From positions 186,001-250,000 of the forward strand of contig CAVYIO010000038.1 of NCBI GenBank assembly GCA_963768565.1: a DNA stretch of 64,000 nt. Direction: 5' to 3'. The DNA is from JABDKH01 sp963768565. Its GTDB lineage: Bacteria > Bacteroidota > Rhodothermia > Rhodothermales > JABDKH01. The notes beneath the pieces were generated by a model. It was not told the origin of the DNA. It searched no databases and was given only the letters and a program-made list of their open reading frames with translations. Position numbers and translations under genes: made by a program. Positions 1 through 8,601 of this stretch are shown here, piece after piece (positions within the stretch are counted from its first letter, which is position 1; each line of letters opens with the position of its first letter).

Positions 1-1
1 G

Positions 2-100
2 GTGAAGACGGCGAACGACCTCCGCGCGGCGATTGAAAAAGCCCTGCTTCACAACGGACCGAGTCTTGTTGAAGTCCACTCTGACGCTCTTCTGATATAG
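2..100 (+). CDS. C-terminal end of a thiamine-diphosphate-dependent enzyme (partial)
   Basis: Only the last 32 codons are inside the window, ending in TAG. The tail reads DLRAAIEKALLHNGPSLVEV, the usual end of the TPP-binding C-terminal domain of the acetolactate synthase / pyruvate oxidase / benzoylformate decarboxylase superfamily, where a helix of alternating Ala and Leu is followed by G-P-x-L-V/I-E/D-V. The reaction cannot be assigned from so short a piece. It precedes the frameshifted hypothetical gene by 24 bases on the same strand, so the two could be co-transcribed. Confidence 0.5.
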   Translation: MKTANDLRAAIEKALLHNGPSLVEVHSDALLI

Positions 101-124
101 AGTTCTTCTATCACGCGTGATACA

Positions 125-976
125 ATGAGCAACCTGCAACTCGGACAAGTCGACCCGAAGATTCTGGTGGATGCCCGTCTCGAATTACACTGGGCGGCGC
201 AGATCCTCGGGTTCGGTCGGACTGACGTACGGCGTCGCCGCCCCCGACTTCAGCCATACGAGTCTGACCTGGATCGAAGACCCCTGCCGCGCTTGGCAGC
301 CCACCGCTCGGTGACCGGACCGGAGCCCGATTTGCACTAAAGATCGACGATCTGAGTCTACTGGCGATTGACGAGAATGGATCGACCCGACACCCTCTTG
401 CAGGGCAAGCGTCTTGACGCGGGATATCACTGGCTCTCAAACGAGGTTTCTAAACGACTCGACAAGGCAGAAACGAAACAGCTGCTACGATTCGAACATG
501 AAATGCCTGGTCATCCCGTCAAAGACGGGGCGGAGTTCGCTGCCGCCCCGGCCGAGCATTTCGCCGAGCTTGGTCGTTGGTACGCGACCGCGTTCCACCG
601 ACTCCGAAGTTTCGCAGCCAGGACACCCGCGGCGTCACCGGTCAGATGCTGGCCTCACCATTTTGACGTGGCCACGCTCGTCCAGATCGACCCACCTGGA
701 CGGGGTGAAGAGGCTCGGTCGATAGGCGTCGGGATGAGTCCCGGCGACGGAAGCTATGCTGAGCCATACTGGTACGTGACCCCGTGGCCGTACCCTGCGG
801 CCGAACGTCTGCCCGAACTCGATACGGGTCGGTGGCACACTGATGGGTGGGTCGGCGCCGTGCTTACAGGTACGGAGGTTGTCGATCAATCGAAACATGC
901 AAACCAGCAGGAATTCATCGATGCCTTCCTGCAAGAAGCTGCATTCGCCTGTCGTGCCGTGTTGAAGAACGACTGA
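125..976 (+). pseudogene. Conserved hypothetical protein, broken by three +1 frameshifts
   Basis: I do not recognise the family. One continuous protein can be read only by changing frame three times. It starts at ATG 125 (LVDARLELHWAAQILG), moves frame near 208-212 to read SVGLTYGVAAPDFSHTSLTW, moves again near 281-288 to read ALGSPPLGDRTGARFALKID, and again near 405-411 to read LDAGYHWLSNEVSKRL and on to the TGA at 976. Each join is equivalent to one extra base, and two lie in short G or C runs. The coding signal stays strong on both sides of every join. The reconstructed product is about 283 residues, with no signal peptide or membrane span. Its C-terminal half is rich in Trp and Tyr (HFDVATLVQI, PYWYVTPWPYP, WHTDGWVGAVL). 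It may be a real pseudogene or an intact gene with base-call errors. Confidence 0.6.
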
Positions 977-1026
977 CAGGCGCGTTCTGAACCCCTCCGC
1001 CCAACTCCAATCAAACCGATGAATGC

Positions 1027-2664
1027 ATGAATCCCGACGAAACAACGCAGACCCTGAAGGTCGCCACCTGGAGTGAGCTCGCGGATCGCACTCCCACGTA
1101 CGCCCTGGCAGATTCAGTCGATCTCGTAGTCGTCCGATACGACGACAGCGTATCCGTGCTCTACGGACGCTGTCTACACCGCGGCGCCCTGATGTCGGAC
1201 GGACACGTCGACGGGCACAACTTGATATGCGGCGTCCATGGATGGGATTATCGATACGACACCGGTGTCAGCGAGTACGACAATTCGGAAGTGCTGCACA
1301 AGTTCGCCGCATGGGTGAGTCTCGACGACGATGCGGTCTATGTCGACCGGCATGAAATCATGGAGTGGACGAAGGAGAATCCACAACCGTATCAGCGGGA
1401 GGAATATCTCGGTCTCTATCAAGACGTCCACGGTGGACCGGAGGAACCGTTCAATGCCTATGTGCAGGAGCTTGCAAGAAACGGCCTCAAGAGCTTCGGG
1501 CATCACGGCAAAATGTCCGCCATGGGTGTTCCCCTCACCGACTTGCCGCGATGGGACGACATCCAGATCCTGACCGCGCAACTGGCGCGCCGACCGCTCG
1601 AAGATGATGCCGGCGTCGGCACCGAAGTTGTCATCGGGCCGGGCGCCGCACGACCCCTGTCGCTGGACATCCCCATCTTTGTCAGTGACATGAGTTATGG
1701 CGCGCTGAGCGAGGAGGCGAAGACGGCTTTGTCGATCGGGGCCGAGCACGCCGGCACCGGAATCTGCTCGGGCGAAGGTGGTATGCTTCCGGAGGAACAG
1801 CAGGCTAATACACGCTACTTCTACGAGCTCGCGTCTGGCAAATTCGGCTGGGACCTCGACAAGGCCTGCCAATCTCAAGCCTTCCACTTCAAGGCCGGCC
1901 AGGGAGCCAAGACGGGTACCGGTGGACACCTTCCGGGCGAAAAGGTCGTCGACAAGATTGCACAGGTGCGGGGGTTGGAGCCCGGTACTCCGGCGATCAG
2001 TCCTTCGCGTTTTCCCGACCTCGTGACGCCGCAGGATTTCTCGCGGCTGGCAGACACAATCCGCGAACGAACCGGCGGGATTCCGATCGGATTCAAGATG
2101 TCGGCTCAGCATATCGAGGACGACATCGACTTCGCACTTGACTCGGGCGCCGACTATATCATCCTCGACGGTCGAGGAGGTGCGACGGGTGCCGCACCGG
2201 AGATCTTCAAGAACAACATCTCCGTACCTACGATGGTCGCTCTCGCGCGAGCCAGGCGTCATCTGGATAGCCGCGGCGCTGAAAAGGTCAGTCTCATCAT
2301 CACTGGCGGCCTGCGAACGGAATCGGACTTCGTAAAGGCACTTGCACTCGGAGCGGACGCGATAGCCATCGCGAACTCGGCGATTCAGGCAATCGGTTGC
2401 CTCGGAATGCGCGCCTGCCACACGAACAACTGCCCCGTCGGTATCGCGACGCAGAAGAAGTCACTGCGATCACGAATCATCATCGAGAAATCGGCTCAGA
2501 GATTGACGAACTACCTCAAGGCTACCGTTCATCTCATGCAGATCCTTGCGCGAGCCTGCGGACACGATCATCTTGGCCAGTTTGAGTCGAGAGACCTTAC
2601 GACATGGAAACCCGATATCGCCAGGCTGACCGGTATTTCTTTTTCCGGAGTCGGAATGTCCTGA
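1027..2664 (+). CDS. Rieske [2Fe-2S] - FMN glutamate synthase-domain fusion protein
   Basis: A 545-residue oxidoreductase in two parts. Residues about 10-110 form a Rieske domain with ligands Cys49-x-His51 and Cys68-x2-His71 (CLHRG and CGVHGW). Residues about 150-535 are the FMN/synthase domain of the glutamate synthase large subunit (GltB type): SYGALSEEAKTALSIGAEHA, SGEGGM, AGQGAKTGTGGHLPGEKV, IILDGRGGATGAAP, and the 3Fe-4S cysteines Cys458, Cys464 and Cys469 in CLGMRACHTNNCP. The glutaminase and GXGXG domains of true GltB are absent, so this is an FMN-binding glutamate-synthase-family protein of unproven substrate, probably fed electrons through the Rieske centre. Start at the ATG six bases after an out-of-frame ATG that stops at once. 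Confidence 0.85.
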   Translation: MNPDETTQTLKVATWSELADRTPTYALADSVDLVVVRYDDSVSVLYGRCLHRGALMSDGHVDGHNLICGVHGWDYRYDTGVSEYDNSEVLHKFAAWVSLDDDAVYVDRHEIMEWTKENPQPYQREEYLGLYQDVHGGPEEPFNAYVQELARNGLKSFGHHGKMSAMGVPLTDLPRWDDIQILTAQLARRPLEDDAGVGTEVVIGPGAARPLSLDIPIFVSDMSYGALSEEAKTALSIGAEHAGTGICSGEGGMLPEEQQANTRYFYELASGKFGWDLDKACQSQAFHFKAGQGAKTGTGGHLPGEKVVDKIAQVRGLEPGTPAISPSRFPDLVTPQDFSRLADTIRERTGGIPIGFKMSAQHIEDDIDFALDSGADYIILDGRGGATGAAPEIFKNNISVPTMVALARARRHLDSRGAEKVSLIITGGLRTESDFVKALALGADAIAIANSAIQAIGCLGMRACHTNNCPVGIATQKKSLRSRIIIEKSAQRLTNYLKATVHLMQILARACGHDHLGQFESRDLTTWKPDIARLTGISFSGVGMS

Positions 2665-2982
2665 GACCCGTACTGTCGAAGGCTGTGCTCGGAATCCTCC
2701 GACCGACTTATGTTGATTCGCGCGCGCCCAATGCGGGGAGCACTTGCCGGAGTTAGCAGCAACCACCCGCGCATCGGAAATTCTGACGGTCGTGCTATTC
2801 CCGCGAGGGATCAGCAACGGTCTGGTGCGCGATCGTTTGAACCCTAGCAACAAGGGCGCCTCTCCCGATCGCCACGACGCGCGAAGGATCTGATACAGAG
2901 CGAAATTCGCGTCCAACTTGCCGTCACGCGGGATTTGCTGTGCAAAACGTCGTTGCGCGAACCACGTGGATAGCTGGAGCGT
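2665..2982. other. Intergenic region with no gene recognised
   Basis: About 318 bases between the Rieske/GltB-like gene and the hydrolase. I see no RNA gene, repeat or convincing ORF. It presumably carries the promoter of the hydrolase; the GGAG at about 2977-2980 is its likely ribosome binding site. Confidence 0.4.
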
Positions 2983-3822
2983 TTGAGTGTTCTACCTATT
3001 CGAAGATCCTTGCTACATCATAAGACATACGAGATCGGGCCAACCGCCGACTGGGTGGTCTTCGTCCATGGTGCCGGCGGCAGTTCTGCAATCTGGTTCA
3101 AGCAGATGCGGGACTTCCGGAAGAAATTCAATGTCCTGCTTTTCGATCTGCGAGGACACGGTGAATCGCGTAGAATGCCGGTCAGTCAGTTGACTTATAC
3201 GTTCGACGACGTAAGCCGGGATATCATCGAGGTACTTGATCACGTCGGCGTGCGTCGGGCGCATTTCGTTGGCATATCGCTCGGTTCATTGATTATCCGG
3301 TCGATCGCCGATATCGATCCAGACCGCGTCGGTACTGTTGTTCTCGGAGGTGCCATTACCCGTCTCAATGTCCGATCTCGAGTACTCGTTGCGATCGGCA
3401 ACATGTTCAAGCACGTCGTTCCGTACATATGGCTCTATCGGTTCTTCGCATGGATCATCATGCCGCGAAAGCGTCACAAGGAATCGCGAGCACTGTTCAC
3501 AAGAGAAGCGCGGAAGTTGTGTCAGAAGGAATTCCTCCGCTGGTTCCGACTGACATCCAGAGTTGTACCGCTGCTTCGTTCCTATGCCGAGCGTGAACTC
3601 GAAGCCCCGACACTCTACCTCATGGGACAGGAAGACTACATGTTCCTGCCCGCAGTCCAGCGTCTGATCGAAACACACAAGCGCAGCATTCTCAAGATAA
3701 TTGAGGGTGCCGGCCACGTGTGCAATGTTGAAGAACCGCGACTGTTCAACCGGCACGCGATTGCATTCATGCTCGCAAACCGGCTCGGTCCACCCTCAGG
3801 CGCCTCCTTCGTGGCAGGCTGA
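2983..3822 (+). CDS. Alpha/beta hydrolase
   Basis: A 279-residue alpha/beta-hydrolase-fold protein. It has the oxyanion-hole motif HGAGGSS near residue 30, the nucleophile elbow G-I-S-L-G with Ser99, an acid at Asp218 (GQED) and the catalytic His245 (GAGHVCN). A basic, aromatic cap region lies between about 125 and 195 (MFKHVVPYIWLYRFFAW). No signal peptide, so probably cytoplasmic or membrane-associated through the cap. Substrate unknown; the closest everyday families are esterases and lactonases. Start is TTG with GGAG a few bases upstream; no better ATG lies ahead of the conserved core. The next gene begins eight bases after its stop, so the two are probably co-transcribed. Confidence 0.85.
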   Translation: MSVLPIRRSLLHHKTYEIGPTADWVVFVHGAGGSSAIWFKQMRDFRKKFNVLLFDLRGHGESRRMPVSQLTYTFDDVSRDIIEVLDHVGVRRAHFVGISLGSLIIRSIADIDPDRVGTVVLGGAITRLNVRSRVLVAIGNMFKHVVPYIWLYRFFAWIIMPRKRHKESRALFTREARKLCQKEFLRWFRLTSRVVPLLRSYAERELEAPTLYLMGQEDYMFLPAVQRLIETHKRSILKIIEGAGHVCNVEEPRLFNRHAIAFMLANRLGPPSGASFVAG

Positions 3823-3829
3823 TTTCGAT

Positions 3830-4618
3830 ATGCATCTCGAAAGACCTATCGTATTCTTCGACCTCGAGACAACCGGAATCGATATCGAGCAGGATCACGT
3901 TATCGAGATTGCCTGTCTCAAGGTGTTTCCGGACCGTAAAAAGCAGAAGTTCGAGACGCTCGTGAATCCTGGTCGCTTCCTTACGCCCGAGATCAGCGAG
4001 TTGACCGGAATCACAGACGAGCACCTTGTCAAGGCTCCGCGCTTCGCGGAGATTGCCGACGAACTGTCCAACATTCTCGCTGATTCCGACCTTGCAGGAT
4101 ACAATGCCGTGAAGTTCGATCTTCCGGTACTCCGCAACGAGTTCGGGCGGATAGACAAGCCGTTTCCGTGTCCGCCGGATGTTGTCGTGCTGGATGCATT
4201 TGAAATCCTGCGCCATCACGAACAACGCAATCTGGCGTGGACGTTCAAGTACTATCTCGGGACGGAGATGCCGGACGCTCACAGAGCGATGGGCGACGTA
4301 GCCGCCACTGAAGACATTATGCGGGAGCAGATACTTCGCTATCAACTTCGTGGTACGCCGGCGGAAATCGTTTCGGAGCTGCGATATCCATTTCTGGACA
4401 GCGGTCGCAGATTGAAGGTAGACGGCGAGCACGTGATCATCTGCTTCGGCAAGCACCGCGGAAAGACGCTCAAGGAACTGACCGAGAGCGAGCCCGGCTA
4501 CGTGGTCTGGATGACGGAGAATCTGGACACTGAAGTTGTCGAGATTCTGCGAAGGTACGTGCATTTCGAATCGTCTGAAGTGCCGAGCTATCCGGAAGCT
4601 GCCGAGCCTGGCAGTTGA
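3830..4618 (+). CDS. DEDDh 3'-5' exonuclease (DnaQ/ExoX-like) with C-terminal FGKHRGK domain
   Basis: A 262-residue DnaQ-superfamily exonuclease. ExoI motif is FFDLETTG with Asp11 and Glu13, ExoII has Asp97 (NAVKFDLPVL), and ExoIII carries His151 and Asp156 (HRAMGDVAAT), the full set of metal ligands and general base for two-metal DNA hydrolysis. Residues about 200-245 hold FGKHRGKTLKEL followed by PGYVVWM, the small domain found at the end of exodeoxyribonuclease X-type and DUF3820-like proteins. It resembles the Pol III epsilon proofreader in its N-terminal half but is better called an ExoX-like repair nuclease. Start chosen at ATG 3830; earlier in-frame codons overlap the hydrolase. Confidence 0.87.
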   Translation: MHLERPIVFFDLETTGIDIEQDHVIEIACLKVFPDRKKQKFETLVNPGRFLTPEISELTGITDEHLVKAPRFAEIADELSNILADSDLAGYNAVKFDLPVLRNEFGRIDKPFPCPPDVVVLDAFEILRHHEQRNLAWTFKYYLGTEMPDAHRAMGDVAATEDIMREQILRYQLRGTPAEIVSELRYPFLDSGRRLKVDGEHVIICFGKHRGKTLKELTESEPGYVVWMTENLDTEVVEILRRYVHFESSEVPSYPEAAEPGS

Positions 4619-4679
4619 CGAAGTCGGCTTTGCGGCCGTACTGTTCTCGTGACTCACGTACCCACAGGAGACGAGAACC

Positions 4680-6404
4680 ATGTTGTCCAACCAGAGCCGC
4701 ATCGCGGAGCTTTCCCGCCGCAAGTTTGTCCGTTCGAGCCTCGTCGCGTTACCCGCACTTGCGGTCGGACGGTCGGCGGCTACCTCTGACGATTCGGTTG
4801 ATGACGACGCTCTCACAACGAGTGATATCGAGGCGGCCGAACGCCTCGCGGGTCTCTCCTTTTCGGATGACGAACGGGATCTCATGCTGGAGGACCTCGC
4901 CGGCAGGCTGGAAGAGTTTGCGCAACTCCGAGAGCACGAAGCGTCGCCCGACATCCCGCCCGCACTGGTGTTTGATCCGCGAATCGGTGGCGAGAGCATT
5001 CCTCGTGGCGAATCGGCAGTCAACTGGGGTACTGCTGCCGAACCCGGATCGCTGAGCGACGACGACCTCGCATTCGCGGGAGTAGCCGCATTAGGTGAGA
5101 TGATTCGAACGAGAGCCGTCTCGGCTCGATCATTGACGGAGCTGTTCATCCGTCGTCTCCGACGCTTCGATTCCCGGTTGCAGGCTGTTGTGACGGTAAC
5201 GGAAGAGCGCGCCCTTGAGCAGGCTGACAGAGCCGACCGTGAGATTGCGGCCGGCCAGTACCGCGGCCCGTTACACGGAATCCCGTACGGAGCGAAGGAC
5301 CTGCTTTCCGCTCGCCGGTATCCAACGACCTGGGGTGCAACACCATATCGGGATCAGGTTATCGACGAGGATGCAGCTGTTATTGAGCGCCTTGATGAGG
5401 CCGGAGCCGTGCTCGTCGCAAAGCTGACGCTCGGGGCGCTGGCGTGGGGTGACGTCTGGTTCGGCGGCAAGACCCGCAATCCGTGGAACCTGGACGAGGG
5501 CTCAAGTGGCTCGTCGGCGGGACCCGGCAGTGCCGTCTCGGCCGGCCTCGTTCCGTTTGCAATCGGTTCCGAGACGTACGGATCAATCGTCTCGCCATCG
5601 ACCCGAAACGGCGTCACCGGACATCGACCAACGTTCGGACTCGTAAGTCGCAGTGGCGCGATGGCTCTGTCATGGTCCATGGACAAGCTCGGTCCGATGT
5701 GCCGTTCTGCACTCGACTGTGCCATCGTGTTCGATACGATTCGGGGGGCTGATCCGCGTGATCCGGCGACCGTGGACGCCCCATTTATCTTCGACGCTTC
5801 ACATCCCGTGAGGGGACTTCGTGTTGGATATGTGGAGGCAGCATTCAAGGCTGACTACGAGAATCAGCAGGCCGACAACGAGACGTTGCGCGTACTGCGA
5901 GAGGAGCTGGCAATCGACCTGCAGCCTGTCGATCTGCCTGTTGACCTTCCGATCGATCCGATGCTGATCATTCTTTCTGCCGAAGCGGCTACAGCTTTCG
6001 ACGGCCTCACGCGTTCACGTGGAATCGATTCGATGGTGCGCCAGGAGCGCAACGCGTGGCCCAACGTATTTCGAGCCTCGCGATTCATTCCGGCGGTGGA
6101 GTATCTGCAGGCAAATCGGATTCGGTCTGTTCTGCTGAGGCGCATGGCAAACCTAATGAAGGACTTTGATGTCATCGTCAGTCCGGCGTTCGAAGGAAAG
6201 ACACTAGCTCTCACCAACCTGACGGGCCACCCCGCAGTTTGCGTGCCGAATGCCTTTCACTCCGTGGAGGGTAACGCACGTCGGAAATCGCCGGGCTCCG
6301 TCACGTTTCTTTCAGGCTTATACCGTGATGGAGCGGCGCTCGCACTGGCGCATGCCTACCAGCAGGCGACAGATTTTCACCTGCGACGCCCTCCCGTCAT
6401 TTGA
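4680..6404 (+). CDS. Tat-exported amidase (amidase signature family)
   Basis: A 574-residue amidase-signature enzyme hydrolysing a C-N amide bond by a Ser-cisSer-Lys triad: Lys206 (GAKDLL), cis-Ser278 in the run DEGSSGSSAGPGS, and nucleophile Ser302. The 24-residue distance between the two serines is the family norm. The nucleophile motif is GSETYGSIVSPS instead of the common GSDTGGSIRxPA, so the active-site rim is unusual. The N-terminus SRRKFVRSSLVALPALAVG is a twin-arginine signal, which predicts export in folded form; a tatC gene lies in this window. The first ~90 residues after the leader form an acidic helical extension. GAGACGAG lies just before the ATG. Substrate not predictable; GatA function is unlikely given the leader and absence of gatB/gatC. 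Confidence 0.88.
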   Translation: MLSNQSRIAELSRRKFVRSSLVALPALAVGRSAATSDDSVDDDALTTSDIEAAERLAGLSFSDDERDLMLEDLAGRLEEFAQLREHEASPDIPPALVFDPRIGGESIPRGESAVNWGTAAEPGSLSDDDLAFAGVAALGEMIRTRAVSARSLTELFIRRLRRFDSRLQAVVTVTEERALEQADRADREIAAGQYRGPLHGIPYGAKDLLSARRYPTTWGATPYRDQVIDEDAAVIERLDEAGAVLVAKLTLGALAWGDVWFGGKTRNPWNLDEGSSGSSAGPGSAVSAGLVPFAIGSETYGSIVSPSTRNGVTGHRPTFGLVSRSGAMALSWSMDKLGPMCRSALDCAIVFDTIRGADPRDPATVDAPFIFDASHPVRGLRVGYVEAAFKADYENQQADNETLRVLREELAIDLQPVDLPVDLPIDPMLIILSAEAATAFDGLTRSRGIDSMVRQERNAWPNVFRASRFIPAVEYLQANRIRSVLLRRMANLMKDFDVIVSPAFEGKTLALTNLTGHPAVCVPNAFHSVEGNARRKSPGSVTFLSGLYRDGAALALAHAYQQATDFHLRRPPVI

Positions 6405-6428
6405 GGGATTGACCTCGGCCGTGGCGAA

Positions 6429-6947
6429 CTAGTCGGCAGTCCCTTCGCGCTCGTACGTTTCGAAGCGGTAGCCGTCGCGATTCTCAACGCAGGTCAGCCT
6501 GAAGAGCGTCCCGACCAGATGCTCGAAAGGCGGAAAGAACGTGTCGCCCTCATACGAGCCTTCGACCAGAGTTAACTCTAACCGGTCGGCCTGCTCAAGG
6601 AACTGTTCGTATATGTGTCCGCCGCCGCCAATGTAGATGCGTTCGGCGTTCTCGGCGGCTGCGAGAGCGGCCTCGATGCTGTCGTACGTCTCGACACCGT
6701 CGTAGCCCTCGAACGCGCTCCGACGGGTCAACACCAGGTTGCGCCGGTCGGGCAGCGGTCCACCAAACTGATGAATCAGCGATTCAAACGTCTTGCGTCC
6801 CATTAGCAGCGGATAACCTGTCGTCAGCTGCTTGAATCGCTTCAGATCTTCCGGAATGCGCCACGGAAGATCTTTGTCTACCCCGATGACGCGATTGTCC
6901 TCCGCGAGGGCAGCAATGATGACGATCTCAGGTCGAGGAGTCTGCAT
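6429..6947 (-). CDS. folA: Dihydrofolate reductase
   Basis: 172-residue DHFR reducing dihydrofolate to tetrahydrofolate with NADPH. The N-terminus IIAALAEDNRVIGVDKDLPW is the conserved folate-site strand and Met20-type loop, followed by PEDLKRFK (the Asp/Glu active-site helix), MGRKTFESL (NADPH binding) and YIGGGGHIYEQFL. It follows thyA on the same strand after 23 bases, the classic pair: thymidylate synthase makes dihydrofolate and DHFR recycles it. Length is normal for the family. It converges on the amidase gene with only 24 bases between stops. Confidence 0.95.
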   Translation of the reverse strand: MQTPRPEIVIIAALAEDNRVIGVDKDLPWRIPEDLKRFKQLTTGYPLLMGRKTFESLIHQFGGPLPDRRNLVLTRRSAFEGYDGVETYDSIEAALAAAENAERIYIGGGGHIYEQFLEQADRLELTLVEGSYEGDTFFPPFEHLVGTLFRLTCVENRDGYRFETYEREGTAD

Positions 6948-6970
6948 CGGTCGGGCTCAAATCTACATGG

Positions 6971-7765
6971 CTAGACCGCCACCATACCCTTGATGTGCGG
7001 GTGATGCTCGTAGTCCACCACCTCGAAATCATCGAAGGCGTACTCATAGAGCGACGGAGGTTTGCGGTGGATAACCAACCGGGGAAGAGGCAACGGCTCG
7101 CGGGACAGCTGCAACCGGACCTGCTCCAGATGATTTCCGTAGATGTGGCAATCGCCACCGGTCCACACGAATTCGCCGGGCTCCAGATCCGTCTGCTGCG
7201 CCACCATCATGGTGAGGATCGCGTACGATGCGATATTGAACGGCACGCCCAGAAAACTGTCAGCACTGCGCTGGTACAGCTGGCAACTGAGCCGCCCGTG
7301 CGCCACATAAAACTGAAACATCATGTGACACGGGGGCAAGGCCATGTCCTCGATCTCGTCCACCTTCCACGCATTGACGATCATCCGTCTTGAGTCCGGG
7401 TTGGTTCGAAGCTGGTCCAGGACCCCACTCATCTGATCGACGACCGAACCGTCCTTCGCCTCCCAGCTGCGCCACTGTTTGCCATAAACGGGACCAAGGT
7501 CACCGTTTTCATCCGCCCACTCATCCCAGATCGTGACGTTGTTATCACGGAGATATCTGATGTTCGTATCTCCGCTGAGAAACCACAGCAGCTCGTGGAT
7601 GATACTCCGCACGTGCAGCTTCTTCGTCGTAACGAGCGGGAGGCCCTCAGAGAGATCGAAGCGCATTTGCCGGCCGAACGTGCTGACGGTTCCGGTACCG
7701 GTCCGGTCTTCCTTGTGAGTACCGTTGTCCAGGATGTCCTGGAGATAGTCGAGATACTGCCTCAT
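6971..7765 (-). CDS. thyA: Thymidylate synthase (ThyA type)
   Basis: 264 residues, the length of the E. coli enzyme, with the catalytic cysteine at the same number (Cys146 in LPPCHMMFQF). It makes dTMP from dUMP using methylenetetrahydrofolate. Other signature parts are EDRTGTGTVS (phosphate-binding Arg), HELLWFLSGDTN, PVYGKQWRSW, QRSADSFLGVPFNIASYA and FDDFEVVDYEHHP. Start is ATG; the coding region begins within a few bases of the conserved QYLDYLQDIL helix. First gene of the thyA-folA unit, divergent from the small conserved gene on the other side. Confidence 0.97.
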   Translation of the reverse strand: MRQYLDYLQDILDNGTHKEDRTGTGTVSTFGRQMRFDLSEGLPLVTTKKLHVRSIIHELLWFLSGDTNIRYLRDNNVTIWDEWADENGDLGPVYGKQWRSWEAKDGSVVDQMSGVLDQLRTNPDSRRMIVNAWKVDEIEDMALPPCHMMFQFYVAHGRLSCQLYQRSADSFLGVPFNIASYAILTMMVAQQTDLEPGEFVWTGGDCHIYGNHLEQVRLQLSREPLPLPRLVIHRKPPSLYEYAFDDFEVVDYEHHPHIKGMVAV

Positions 7766-7911
7766 GCCAGACGCGAACCCTTGTTATCGGATGGGACCGG
7801 TGTGCATCGAAACCACGCGGAGTCTATAGAGTAGCCAGAACGCGGACAGACGTTGCGCGGACGGACATGAATCAAATCTACGAATTCCAACCGAAGCGAG
7901 AAGAGTGAGTT

Positions 7912-8172
7912 ATGGATCCCAATCTCCATCAGAACATGGGCATTCATCACCTGAATCGGGTGTTGAGCTACTCTCAATTTGTGGTCGAAGACGGCCGGGC
8001 CACCGTACATCTGACACCCGAGGACTGGCAGGTAGTGGCGGACACACTCTTTCAGATGGCGACGCCGCGTGAGATGCTTCCGGCGGAAATCCTGGACTAC
8101 AGGTTAACCGACAACGATCGGATCATCGAACTGAAGACTGCCGACTGCGTCATCGACATTGACATGACGTAG
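7912..8172 (+). CDS. Small conserved hypothetical protein
   Basis: 86 residues, not recognised. The composition is that of a real small soluble protein: a His-rich start (NLHQNMGIHHLNRVLSY), a helix TPEDWQVVADTLFQMATP, and an acidic end (KTADCVIDIDM). No signal peptide or membrane span. GAAGAGTGAG just before the ATG provides a plausible ribosome binding site. It is divergent from thyA and convergent with apaG, whose stop lies seven bases beyond its own. Confidence 0.6.
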   Translation: MDPNLHQNMGIHHLNRVLSYSQFVVEDGRATVHLTPEDWQVVADTLFQMATPREMLPAEILDYRLTDNDRIIELKTADCVIDIDMT

Positions 8173-8178
8173 GGGCTC

Positions 8179-8562
8179 TTAATTCGCCGCCGCCCGGAGG
8201 TTGAATCGAGGGATGACGACCCTGAAACGCTCACCACTCGCGCGCTGCATCAGATACGATCCCTCCATGCTGCCTTCGAAGGTCTCGAGCACGCAGTAAC
8301 TGTTGTACTCGTGATGGCCGCCCGACTCGATGACGGGCTGGTTTCCCACGACGCCCTCACCTTCCACCTCCTGAACTTTTCCGGTGCCGTCACTGATGAG
8401 CCAGTGTCGTCGGAGCAACTGAACTTCCTGCGAACCCTCGTTTTCGATGCGAACGAAATAGCCGAAGACGAACCGGCCACTCATGATGTCCGTTTGGCCG
8501 TCGAGATAAATAGGACGAACGATAACGCGGATCGTGTCGGTGAGGGCTTCGTACTCGAGCAT
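8179..8562 (-). CDS. apaG: ApaG family protein
   Basis: 127 residues, the family length, consisting of a single FN3-like ApaG domain. Diagnostic runs are the opening beta strand with VRPIYLDGQTD, the core FVRIENEGSQEVQLLRRHW, and GEGVVGNQPVIESGGHHEYNSYC with the G-x-Q-P-x-I-x-x-G-x-x-x-x-Y motif that marks ApaG, ending in IPRFNL. ApaG was linked to Co2+/Mg2+ resistance and lies beside ksgA/apaH in enterobacteria; its biochemical role is not settled. Here it is followed on the same strand... counter to transcription order it lies downstream of the BtpA-family gene with 39 bases between them, so the two probably share a transcript. Confidence 0.93.
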   Translation of the reverse strand: MLEYEALTDTIRVIVRPIYLDGQTDIMSGRFVFGYFVRIENEGSQEVQLLRRHWLISDGTGKVQEVEGEGVVGNQPVIESGGHHEYNSYCVLETFEGSMEGSYLMQRASGERFRVVIPRFNLRAAAN

Positions 8563-8601
8563 GCTGTCGTCGTTGCTGAGGAGCGGTCGGTCGGAGTCGA
8601 C

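Noticed and set aside
1174..2421. 415-residue minus-strand frame
   Set aside because: Complement of the well supported Rieske/GltB gene, rich in Arg and Asp as expected of a shadow.
3767..5149. 460-residue minus-strand reading frame
   Set aside because: It lies antisense over the exonuclease and amidase, is Ser/Arg-rich and low-complexity in places, and has no recognisable motif; a GC-rich shadow.
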